Source of the DNA: Tahibacter soli
GTDB lineage: Bacteria > Pseudomonadota > Gammaproteobacteria > Xanthomonadales > Rhodanobacteraceae
Length of the DNA: 64,000 bases
NCBI RefSeq assembly: GCF_025717065.2
Contig: NZ_JAOVZO020000020.1
Coordinates: forward strand, 806,001-870,000
Direction: 5' to 3'
In this document: piece after piece, positions 9,030 to 16,256 of the stretch
Layout: the number at the start of each line of letters is the position of its first letter
Position numbering within the stretch: position 1 is the stretch's first letter
The notes under the pieces: model-generated
The model's input: the letters and a program-made list of their open reading frames with translations, nothing else
Database searches by the model: none
What the model was told of the DNA's origin: nothing
Made by a program: the position numbers and the translations under genes

Positions 9030-11864
9030 TCAGAACCGGTAGCGCGCGCTGACCTGGAAGCTGCGGGTCGGGCCCTTCGTGCAGAAGCCCTTGCCGTAGG
9101 TCGGCTCGTTGAAGTTCTGGTTGTAGCAGTCGTAGTTGGTGAAGTTGAAAATATTGAACGCGTCGGCGCGCACTTCGAGCGCCTGTTCCTTGCCGAACCG
9201 GAACTCCTTCGACAGCGCGAGATCGACCTGGCGGTACGCCCAGAAGTTCGGCAGGATGAAGTCGTAGCGCTTCGGATACGACCCGCCGAGGATGATGCCG
9301 CCGTTGTAGCGGTAGTCGGTCGCGAGCGGATACGGATCGCCCGAATTCAACGTGATGAGACCGGTCAGGCGCATGTCCCACGGCATCTTCACGGTACCGT
9401 TGATGACGACGTTGTGCTTGGCGCCGACGTTGTTGCCGAGGTACATCGCCGGCGTCGAGTAGTCGAGCGAATACGCGTCGCCGCCCTGCTTCTTGGCGAG
9501 CTGGAACGTCCAGTTGAGTCCGAAGCCCCAGCCCGACTCGTCGGTGTAGGGCTTTTCCAAAGTCCAGAACACGCCCTTGGACGAGTACTTCTTCGTCGAC
9601 GACAGCAGCACCGGACCGTAGCCGTTCGGCAGCGGCGCGATGAAGTCGCCGTTCTCGCGGCGATTGCCCCAGATCCACGTGAACTGCCGGTAGCCGAGCA
9701 CGCGCGAGAGCGTCACCGACGTGATCCAGTCGCCGAGCACCTGCTTGACGCCGAGGCTGAACGCGTCGCTGTACGGCGGCTTCTGCTTGTTGTTGAGCAG
9801 GTTGATCTCGCCGCTGCCGGCGTTGCCGCTCTGGATCAGTTCCTGCAGACCCGCGGCCGTGAGATAGCGCGGGTCCCACGCGACCGACGGATTGCCGTCG
9901 ACCGGTGATCCGTCGCGAGAAAAGTAGATATTGTAATACGGATACTGCGAGTGGAACGACTCCTGAATCGGATTGTCGAGCGGCGTGCGGTCGTAGTAGC
10001 GGCCGGCGCCGCCGGTGATCGTCGTCGACTGGTCGGCATCCTTGCTGACGTCCCACGAGAAGCCCAGGCGCGGCTGGTACGCGTTCTTGAAGGCTTTGCG
10101 CTCGCTGCCGGTCGAGACGTAGTCGTGCGAGATGCCGAGCAGGTCGATCACCGCGAGCTGGGCCTGCGGCGTGACGTAGCCGTTGTTGTACGCGTCCGAT
10201 TCGTAGTCCCAGCGCAGGCCGAGATTTACCTGCAGGCGCTGCGTGACGTCCCAGTCGTCCTGGATGAAGAGGCCGGTCTGCTTGTTGTCGATGTCGGCGA
10301 ACTTGCCGCTCGGCGAGTACGACGCGCGGTACGGAATCTCGTAGCCGGTCGGGAAGCGGAAGCTGTACGAGTAGCGCGGGTTCGACGTGTTGTTTTCCAG
10401 AAGTCTCAGATTGTACTTGGCGAACTTGACGCCGAACTTGACCACGTGCTCGCCGTGCCAGTCGAGCGGATCGAGCGTCACGTCGTTGCGGAACGTCGTC
10501 GATTTCTGTTCCTTGTCCTGCAGGCTCGAGCCGCCGCCGATCACGCCGGCGCCCTCGTAGTCGGACGAGACGATGTCCGACTGCGCCGGCCGCGGCGAAT
10601 ACTGGTAGTAGCCGTGGTCGATCAGCATGTCGTTGACGAAGCCGTTGCCGCGGTACTGCCACTTGAGCAGCGTGTCGTCGACCTTGTTGTCGCGGTCCTG
10701 GCGCGCGGTGTACGCGGTCGTGTTCGTCACGCCGATCACCTCGGTGTCCTTGCGGCGCGAGAACGACAGGTCGACGCTGTTGTCGTCGTTGGGCTGCCAC
10801 GACAGCTTGCCGAAGCCGACCTTCTGCTCGAACGGGATATTGAAATTGCCGTTGAACTGCGTGAAGTCGGGCGTGCCGGTGTACGCGGGATTCGTCGGGT
10901 TGCGGAACAGCACTGTCTGGTTGCCGGTCTCCTCCTTCACCTCGTAGCTGACGAAGAAGTGCAGCACGTCCTTGACGATCGGTCCGCCGAGCGTCGCGCC
11001 GTACTGCTTGCGCGAATACTCGGGTTTCTCCAGGCCGTTGTCCTCGCTGATCTTGTCGAGGGCGACCATGTCCTTGTTCTGGTAGTAGCCGTACGCGGTG
11101 CCGTGAAACTCGTTCGTGCCCGACTTCGTCACGGCGGTGATGATCGCGGTGCCGGCCTGCTCGTACTCGGCCTTGTAGTTCTGCGTCAGCACGCGGAATT
11201 CCTGCACCGCCTCCTGCGAGAACGGATTGCCGCGGCTCGAATCCTGGCCGACGAGGCCGCCCTGCAGGATGTTGTTCTTGAGGTTCGCGCCGTCGATGAA
11301 GACGTTGGTCTGGTTCGCCGGCTGGCCCGCGGCCGAGATCGTCTTGTTGTATTTCTCGTTCGACACGACCACGCCCGGCGCGAGCGCCGCGAACGCGAGA
11401 AAGTTGCGATCGCTCTGCGGCAGCGTGCGCATCTGCTGCTGCGTGATATTGGTGGCGACTTCCGACGTGCGCAGCTCGATCGGCGCGGCGGCGGTCACGT
11501 TGACCGTTTCGAGTTCGGTCGTCGGCTTGCCGGCGCCGAGATCGATCGTCAGCTGCTGACCGACGAGCACCGTCACGACGCTCGACCCGAGCGACGTTCC
11601 CCCGGCGCTCGCGCTGATCTCGTAGGTGCCCGGCCGCAGGCTGGTCAGCACATAGCGGCCGTCGGCGCCGACGGCGACGCGCGTGGTGTAGCCGGTCGAC
11701 GTCTCGCGCGCGACGACTTCGGCGCCGGTCGTCGCCGATTCGACCTTGCCGCGGATCGTCGCGTTGACGTTCTGCGCCAATGCGCCGCCCGCGGCGAACG
11801 TCGCCAAGGCCGCGGCGACGGCGGTGATGAGCAGCTTGCGAGCGCTGCGATGTAAACGTTTCAT
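9030..11864 (-). CDS. Oar-like TonB-dependent outer-membrane receptor
   Basis: 944 residues. A signal peptide ends near residue 31 (AAGGALA-QNVNA). Residues about 35-110 form a carboxypeptidase-regulatory-like beta-sandwich (ATIRGKVESATTGAEV, YVLTSLRPGTYEISA), then a plug domain (residues 120-230) and a large beta-barrel ending in the aromatic C-terminus VSARYRF typical of outer-membrane proteins. This architecture is the Oar-like receptor group that in Xanthomonadales often sits with LacI regulators and sugar enzymes, so uptake of the glucan or its oligosaccharides across the outer membrane is likely. ATG at 11864 has a strong GGGGAGGGG site on the minus strand 8 bases before it. The first codons include the rare Leu codon TTA inside a LacI-type operator-like sequence. 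Confidence 0.92.
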   Translation of the reverse strand: MKRLHRSARKLLITAVAAALATFAAGGALAQNVNATIRGKVESATTGAEVVARETSTGYTTRVAVGADGRYVLTSLRPGTYEISASAGGTSLGSSVVTVLVGQQLTIDLGAGKPTTELETVNVTAAAPIELRTSEVATNITQQQMRTLPQSDRNFLAFAALAPGVVVSNEKYNKTISAAGQPANQTNVFIDGANLKNNILQGGLVGQDSSRGNPFSQEAVQEFRVLTQNYKAEYEQAGTAIITAVTKSGTNEFHGTAYGYYQNKDMVALDKISEDNGLEKPEYSRKQYGATLGGPIVKDVLHFFVSYEVKEETGNQTVLFRNPTNPAYTGTPDFTQFNGNFNIPFEQKVGFGKLSWQPNDDNSVDLSFSRRKDTEVIGVTNTTAYTARQDRDNKVDDTLLKWQYRGNGFVNDMLIDHGYYQYSPRPAQSDIVSSDYEGAGVIGGGSSLQDKEQKSTTFRNDVTLDPLDWHGEHVVKFGVKFAKYNLRLLENNTSNPRYSYSFRFPTGYEIPYRASYSPSGKFADIDNKQTGLFIQDDWDVTQRLQVNLGLRWDYESDAYNNGYVTPQAQLAVIDLLGISHDYVSTGSERKAFKNAYQPRLGFSWDVSKDADQSTTITGGAGRYYDRTPLDNPIQESFHSQYPYYNIYFSRDGSPVDGNPSVAWDPRYLTAAGLQELIQSGNAGSGEINLLNNKQKPPYSDAFSLGVKQVLGDWITSVTLSRVLGYRQFTWIWGNRRENGDFIAPLPNGYGPVLLSSTKKYSSKGVFWTLEKPYTDESGWGFGLNWTFQLAKKQGGDAYSLDYSTPAMYLGNNVGAKHNVVINGTVKMPWDMRLTGLITLNSGDPYPLATDYRYNGGIILGGSYPKRYDFILPNFWAYRQVDLALSKEFRFGKEQALEVRADAFNIFNFTNYDCYNQNFNEPTYGKGFCTKGPTRSFQVSARYRF
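11851..11863. promoter_or_regulatory. LacI-type operator-like sequence at the receptor start codon
   Basis: TGTAAACGTTTCA, nearly the same as the palindrome ahead of the lacI gene (TGTAAACGTTTTCA) but one base shorter. It overlaps the start codon and codons 2-5 of the Oar-like receptor gene, where a TTA leucine codon and CGT arginine codon stand out from the strong GC preference around them. Binding there by the neighbouring LacI protein would block transcription elongation or initiation; the site could also be chance from an MKRL start. Confidence 0.45.
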
Positions 11865-11950
11865 TTTCTGGCCCCTCCCCAACGTGGCTGTCTGTTGCTC
11901 GGTTTTCGGTGGACGCTCCCTGCGATTCGAATGCCGCGCGACTGCGCGAA

Positions 11951-12952
11951 TCAGGCGGTGCGTGCGCAGGACTGGCGCACGATCAGGTCGCAGCCGAGCG
12001 TCTCGGCGTGCGTCTGCGCGCTGTCCGGCTGCTCGACCAAGGAAATCAGACGCGCCATCGCGCGCTCGCCGAGTTCGGCGATGCGCACGCGCACCGTCGT
12101 CAGCCCGGGCGTGACGTAGCGCGCGATCGGAATGTCGTCGAAGCCGACGACGGCGATGTCCTGCGGCACGCGCACGCCGGCTTCGTTGAGCGCGAACAGG
12201 CAGCCGAGCGCCATCGTGTCGTTCGCCGCGAAGATCGCGTCGGGCCGCTCGCGCCGGGCCTGTACGGCCTGCGCGGCGCGGTAGCCGGCGCCTTCGGTGA
12301 AGTCGCCCGCCAGCACGATTTCCGCCGCGCCGGGCAAGAGCTGCGCGAGCGCCGTGGCATAGCCGCGACGGCGCTCCTGCGCATCGAAGTTCTGTTCCGG
12401 ACCGGCGATCAGCGCGATGCGCCGAAAGCCGCGCTCGACGAGATGCCGCACCATCGCGTAGGCGCCGGCGTAGTTGTCGATGATCAGCGACGGATAGCCG
12501 TTGCCGCGCACGCGCGTGTTCATCAGCACGGCCGGCAGTCGCGTCGGCAGGTTTTCGGCGAGGAGATCGGCGTCGGCATGCGGCGACATCACGAGCAGAC
12601 CGTCGACGCGGCCCTGCAGCATGCGCAGCGCCTGCGCCGTTTCCGATGCCGAGCCGTGCGAGCTCGACACGAGCAGATGCAGGTTGTTGCGCCGGGCCGC
12701 GACGTCCATGCCGCGGATCAGTTCCGAAAAGAACTCGCCGTAGAGATCGGGCAGCACGGCGCCGATCGTCTGCGTGCGTTTCGTGATCAGGCTGCGCGCC
12801 GCGCCGTGCGGCATGTAGCGCAGTTCGCGCGCGACGCCTTCGATGCGCTCGCGCGTTTCGGGCGTGACGTTGTCGTGACCGTTGAGCGCGCGCGAGACCG
12901 ACGCGACCGAAACGCCGGCGGCGCGCGCGACATCCTTGATGGTGACGGTCAT
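11951..12952 (-). CDS. LacI-family transcriptional regulator
   Basis: 333 residues. N-terminal helix-turn-helix TIKDVARAAGVSVASVSRAL (residues 3-22) with the hinge region near RSLITKRTQTIGAVL, then a periplasmic-binding-protein-like sensor domain (VVGFDDIPIARYVTPGLTTV is the usual conserved stretch near residues 265-285). It would bind DNA as a dimer and release it when a sugar ligand is bound. It is encoded upstream of the Oar-like receptor on the same strand, 87 bases apart, and a good palindromic operator lies 41 bases before its own start, so autoregulation and control of the glucan locus are likely. Confidence 0.95.
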   Translation of the reverse strand: MTVTIKDVARAAGVSVASVSRALNGHDNVTPETRERIEGVARELRYMPHGAARSLITKRTQTIGAVLPDLYGEFFSELIRGMDVAARRNNLHLLVSSSHGSASETAQALRMLQGRVDGLLVMSPHADADLLAENLPTRLPAVLMNTRVRGNGYPSLIIDNYAGAYAMVRHLVERGFRRIALIAGPEQNFDAQERRRGYATALAQLLPGAAEIVLAGDFTEGAGYRAAQAVQARRERPDAIFAANDTMALGCLFALNEAGVRVPQDIAVVGFDDIPIARYVTPGLTTVRVRIAELGERAMARLISLVEQPDSAQTHAETLGCDLIVRQSCARTA

Positions 12953-12992
12953 GGCGACCTCTGACGACGCATGCGTTGCCCGTTCACGGTGA

Positions 12993-13006
12993 TGTAAACG
13001 TTTTCA
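12993..13006. promoter_or_regulatory. Palindromic LacI-family operator
   Basis: TGTAAACGTTTTCA, a 14-base near-palindrome centred on CG with one mismatched pair, of the form bound by LacI-family proteins. It lies 41-54 bases upstream of the lacI start at 12952, where a promoter should be. The receptor gene has a near copy at 11851-11863. Confidence 0.7.
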
Positions 13007-13115
13007 TTCTGTCTGCTGAGTGGGGGAATGTCATGCTGCGGTACAGCAGGAAGGTTTCTATCCGTGGAGGCGAATGCGCCGCTTTGGCAAGAACTCGATG
13101 CCCGGATTGGGCATG

Positions 13116-13406
13116 TCACTCGACAACGTTCGTCCAGTCCTGGCGCCCGTGCCAGACTCTGACTACCTGCAGCGTGTCGTCAACGACACGATAGACGATG
13201 ATGTAAGGGCTGCGCTGTACGACGCATTCGCGAGTGCCGGAGTAAATGCCTTTGCGCCCGCTGTCGGGCAATACACGCAGACGGAGCAGCGCGGAGTTCA
13301 CACGCATGGCAAGCAGGCGCGCGACCTGACGATCGATGTGGTTGTAGTAGCGCTGATTCTTCTTGAACTGGACAGCCGCCTTGGCCGTCCACTCAAGCTT
13401 CAACAT
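13116..13406 (-). CDS. Type II toxin, RelE/ParE family
   Basis: 96 residues with the RelE/ParE fold pattern: LEWTAKAAVQFKKNQRYYN at the N-terminal helix, LRVLPDSGRKGIYSGTRECV, then strands SPYIIVYRVVDDTLQVVRVWHG. RelE members cut mRNA in the ribosome, ParE members poison gyrase; the sequence does not decide which. Start ATG at 13406 overlaps the end of the antitoxin gene by 14 bases, normal for antitoxin-first modules. Longer in-frame extension upstream would merely read antitoxin DNA in another frame. Confidence 0.88.
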   Translation of the reverse strand: MLKLEWTAKAAVQFKKNQRYYNHIDRQVARLLAMRVNSALLRLRVLPDSGRKGIYSGTRECVVQRSPYIIVYRVVDDTLQVVRVWHGRQDWTNVVE

Positions 13407-13593
13407 CGACGCCCCATTCGGCGAACATTGCACGGATTTCTTCTGCGCTCGCAAATTCGCGCCGATCAGCCTCTTTGACACCGTCCTCGACTTCGGCAAG
13501 GAAGCGAACGCGTTCGGCGAGATCGCTCCATGAAGCATCGTCCGGCAGTTGATCGATCAATTTATGAGCTTCTTGCTTGAACGGGTCGGCCAT
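13393..13593 (-). CDS. Antitoxin of the RelE/ParE module
   Basis: 66 residues, acidic, with WSDLAERVRFLAEVEDGVKEAD in a helical region and a C-terminal stretch AEEIRAMFAEWGVDVEA that would wrap the toxin. It precedes and overlaps the toxin gene on the same strand. Antitoxins of this short type usually repress their own promoter, which would lie in 13594-13882; that gap of 289 bases has no other convincing gene. Confidence 0.82.
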   Translation of the reverse strand: MADPFKQEAHKLIDQLPDDASWSDLAERVRFLAEVEDGVKEADRREFASAEEIRAMFAEWGVDVEA

Positions 13594-13882
13594 GGGGGTG
13601 CTCCGGAGTCTGGGGCGATCCTAGAACGTTTTTTTGCATGCGGCGTAGTCTTTTCTACGTCGGCGCCAGGACATCGTAACGACGCCGCTTACAGCACGGA
13701 CGTGCGAAGAAGTACTGACGTGCTGCGCGCCGATCGCAGCGGCAAGGCCGTCGATCAAAAGACCGGCAAGCCCCTCCTCAGTCGTAGACGGAAAATTTCT
13801 TCGGAGAAGATGTCGATCCCCACCACCCCCATTCGTCGGAGTCAATGAGGCACATTCGCCTCCCAACCCAAGGAGCTTCACC

Positions 13883-14326
13883 ATGCCCGGCACCGTCCGC
13901 CTGCACCGCGTATTCACCTGCCCGCCCGAGCGCGCCTATCGCGCGTTTCTCGACGCCGCCGCGCTCGCCAAGTGGCTCCCGCCCGACGGCTTCACCTGCA
14001 CCGTGCACGAGCTCGACGCGCGCGTCGGCGGCCGCTATCGCATGAGCTTCACCAATTTCTCCGCCGGCGGCAGCCACAGCTTCGGCGGCACCTATCTCGA
14101 ACTCGTGCCGAACGAGCGCATCGTCCACGACGACCGCTTCGACGATCCCAACCTGCCCGGCGTCATGGTCACCACGATCACGTTTCGCGAAGTGACGTGC
14201 GGTACCGAAATCCACATCGTCCAGGACGGCATTCCGGACGTGATTCCCGCCGAATCGTGCTACCTCGGCTGGCAGGAATCCCTGACGCTCCTCGAACGCA
14301 TCGTGGAACCGTCGATACCGGGCTGA
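13883..14326 (+). CDS. SRPBCC (AHSA1-like) family protein
   Basis: 147 residues matching the START-like AHSA1 group: FTCPPERAYRAFLDAAALAKWLPPDGF near the N-terminus, GGRYRMSFTNFSAGG, GTYLELVPNERIVHDDRF, and GWQESLTLLERIVE at the end, the usual closing helix. Such proteins have a hydrophobic ligand pocket; their roles vary and no specific function is claimed. An AAGGAGC ribosome site lies 7 bases before the ATG. Stand-alone gene on the plus strand, divergent from the toxin-antitoxin module. Confidence 0.88.
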   Translation: MPGTVRLHRVFTCPPERAYRAFLDAAALAKWLPPDGFTCTVHELDARVGGRYRMSFTNFSAGGSHSFGGTYLELVPNERIVHDDRFDDPNLPGVMVTTITFREVTCGTEIHIVQDGIPDVIPAESCYLGWQESLTLLERIVEPSIPG

Positions 14327-14511
14327 CCGCCCCGCCGCACGGCCGGAACGGTGGCTCGCAAACCGGGCCACCGTTCCGACGTGCATTGCGCTCGCGCCCG
14401 CCTTGATGAGGGCCGACCGATCCCCACGTCGTCAGCGCAGTGACCTTGCGCACTGACGGCGTGCGCGCGCCTGCCGTAAACGACAAGCCACACGATCACG
14501 GAGTGCAACGC

Positions 14512-15129
14512 ATGTTCGATCCGGAACGCCTGCTCGGCCAGATGCTCTCGGGCTCGCTCGGCAATATTTTCGGCGGTCGCGGCCGCTCGCTGCTCGGCGG
14601 CGATCTCGGCGGCAAGACCGCGCTCGGAATGGGCGCGCTCGGCGTCGCGATCGCCGCGTACGAGCATTACACCGAAAGCCAGAAGCAGCCGGCGTCCGGC
14701 GGACCGCCGCCTCCGCCGCCGCCCTCGGCAGGACCGCCGCCGCCCCCGCCGCCGACACGCGCGGCGACGCCGACCACGCAGGCAAAGGACGATGCACTCC
14801 TGCTCGTACGTACGATGATCGCCGCGGCCGCCGCCGACGGCCGCATCGACGACGACGAACGCCAGGCGATTCTTTCGCGCGCGGCCGGCATCGACGCGGA
14901 CGAGCGCCGCCTGCTCGAGACGGAGCTCGCGTCGCCGCGCACGCCCGCGCAGATCGCCGCTGCCACGCGTCCGGGCTTCGCGCCGCAGGTGTACGCGGCG
15001 GCGCTGCTCGCCGTGCGCGTCGACACGCTCGAAGAGAGCGACTGGCTCGAACAGCTCGGCTTCGCGCTCGGCCTCGACGGCGGCACGCGCGCGCAGATCG
15101 CGCAGCAGCTCGCCGGCGGCGCGCGGTGA
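14512..15129 (+). CDS. DUF533 (TerB-like) protein with proline-rich linker
   Basis: 205 residues from the ATG at 14512. N-terminus MFDPERLLGQMLSGSLG is typical of DUF533 proteins, followed by glycine-rich helices (KTALGMGALGVAIAAYEHY), a linker with two runs of seven prolines (about residues 66-84), and a C-terminal TerB-like helical domain (LLVRTMIAAAAADGRIDDDE). DUF533 proteins are widespread, of unknown role, thought membrane-associated. The ORF can be extended upstream to 14440, but a GGAG-like site before 14512 and family fit favour the shorter form. Stop codon overlaps the start of the VOC gene by four bases, so they are co-translated. Confidence 0.87.
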   Translation: MFDPERLLGQMLSGSLGNIFGGRGRSLLGGDLGGKTALGMGALGVAIAAYEHYTESQKQPASGGPPPPPPPSAGPPPPPPPTRAATPTTQAKDDALLLVRTMIAAAAADGRIDDDERQAILSRAAGIDADERRLLETELASPRTPAQIAAATRPGFAPQVYAAALLAVRVDTLEESDWLEQLGFALGLDGGTRAQIAQQLAGGAR

Positions 15130-15524
15130 TTCACCACCTCGATCTCACCGTCGCCGACCGCGAACGTTCGACGCGGTGGTACGACCTCGTGCTCGGCCGC
15201 CTCGGCTACGCTCGGATCGGCGACTACGAAGGCGACGTGCCGTGCTGGGCGCCGCCCGCCGATGGCCCGTGGCGCTGGAGCCTCGGGCTGCACCAGGCGC
15301 GCAGCGCGACGCCGCACGACCGCTACGCGCCCGGCCTGCATCACCTCGCGCTCGCCGCGCGCAGCCGCGAACAAATCGACGAATTCCACAAATTTCTCGT
15401 CACGCACGACGTGACCGTGCTCGACGCGCCGGCCGAATACGACTACTCGCCCGGCTACTACGCCGTGTTCTTCGCCGACCCGGACGGGCTCAAGCTCGAA
15501 CTCGTGCACGAGCCGGCGGCATGA
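15126..15524 (+). CDS. VOC (glyoxalase/bleomycin-resistance fold) protein
   Basis: 132 residues starting with GTG (GTGA overlap with the DUF533 gene). The N-terminal IHHLDLTVADRERSTRWYD and the later APGLHHLALAARSREQIDEF and FFADPDGLKLELVHEP give the two paired beta-alpha-beta-beta-beta modules and the metal-ligand His and Glu positions of vicinal oxygen chelate enzymes. Reaction is unknown. Its stop overlaps the phosphatase start (ATGA), the second coupling in this three-gene set. Confidence 0.92.
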   Translation: MIHHLDLTVADRERSTRWYDLVLGRLGYARIGDYEGDVPCWAPPADGPWRWSLGLHQARSATPHDRYAPGLHHLALAARSREQIDEFHKFLVTHDVTVLDAPAEYDYSPGYYAVFFADPDGLKLELVHEPAA

Positions 15525-16021
15525 GACCGGACGTCTACTGGGTCAGCGACGTCGCCCCGCTGCGGCTGGCGATCGCGCCGCGCCCGCGCGCCGGCGAGTG
15601 GCTGGAAGACGAATTCGCCGGCTGGCGCCGCGACGGCGTCGACGTCGTCGTATCGCTGCTGGAAGCGCACGAGGCGCGCGATCTCGATCTCGCCGACGAG
15701 GCGCGGCTGTGCGCGCGGTACGATATCGACTACATCGGGTTTCCGATCCCCGACCGCGGCGTGCCCGAGCGCCACGACGCCGTGCGCGATCTCGCCGACG
15801 CGCTCGTCGCCGAGCTGCGCGCGGGGCGCGGCGTCGTCCTGCACTGCCGCGCCGGCATCGGGCGATCCGGCCTGATCGCCGCGTGCGTGCTGTCGCGGCT
15901 CGGCCATGCGCCGCCGTCCGCGTTCGCGATGCTCGCGCGGGCGCGCGGCACGCTCGTGCCGGACACCGATGCGCAGTCGCAGTGGGCCGCGGCGTTCCAT
16001 CGGGCCGGATTGAACGCGTAG
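15521..16021 (+). CDS. Cytoplasmic protein-tyrosine/dual-specificity phosphatase
   Basis: 166 residues with the phosphate loop HCRAGIGRSG (CX5R) at about residues 107-116 and an upstream general-acid loop IPDRGVPERHD. No signal peptide. The sequence fits the small dual-specificity phosphatase group rather than low-molecular-weight enzymes, because the CX5R motif is in the C-terminal half. It is the third gene of a set joined by four-base overlaps with DUF533 and VOC genes, which implies a shared but unknown process. Confidence 0.9.
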   Translation: MRPDVYWVSDVAPLRLAIAPRPRAGEWLEDEFAGWRRDGVDVVVSLLEAHEARDLDLADEARLCARYDIDYIGFPIPDRGVPERHDAVRDLADALVAELRAGRGVVLHCRAGIGRSGLIAACVLSRLGHAPPSAFAMLARARGTLVPDTDAQSQWAAAFHRAGLNA

Positions 16022-16048
16022 CAGACTGCTGAGAAACCGAGCGCCAAC

Positions 16049-16129
16049 GCGATCCAGGGATGGATCGCCCGAGAATCGATCGCGCAAGCGATTGAATCTC
16101 GTCAGAAGGTGCGCAAGCTTTGCTTGCGC
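16049..16129. repeat. Multi-hairpin element, copy A
   Basis: Three consecutive perfect stems between the phosphatase gene and cstA: GCGATCC/GGATCGC (16049-16055 with 16062-16068, loop AGGGAT), ATCGC/GCGAT (16079-16083 with 16088-16092, inside an outer CGAGA/TCTCG), and GCGCAAGC/GCTTGCGC (16111-16118 with 16122-16129, loop TTT). An 8-base direct repeat TGAGAAAC flanks the set at 16030 and 16138. No T tract follows. Other copies are at 32503, 50269 and 62488. Confidence 0.7.
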
Positions 16130-16256
16130 CGTTCGATTGAGAAACTCAAACATCCGGCCAGTTCGACCAATGTCCATCCGTTTTTCCCGCACTGCGGCTT
16201 GACCGGCGCGCGGTCGCGGAACGACGCTTGCGGCCGGAGTCCAACGGGGTCGGCGC

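Noticed and set aside
9951-11855. 634-residue plus-strand open frame opposite the Oar-like receptor
   Set aside because: Antisense shadow; strand has no start signal and the receptor gene is clearly real.
13549-13848. 99-residue frame overlapping the antitoxin start
   Set aside because: No ribosome site, no homology pattern, and runs through the toxin-antitoxin promoter.
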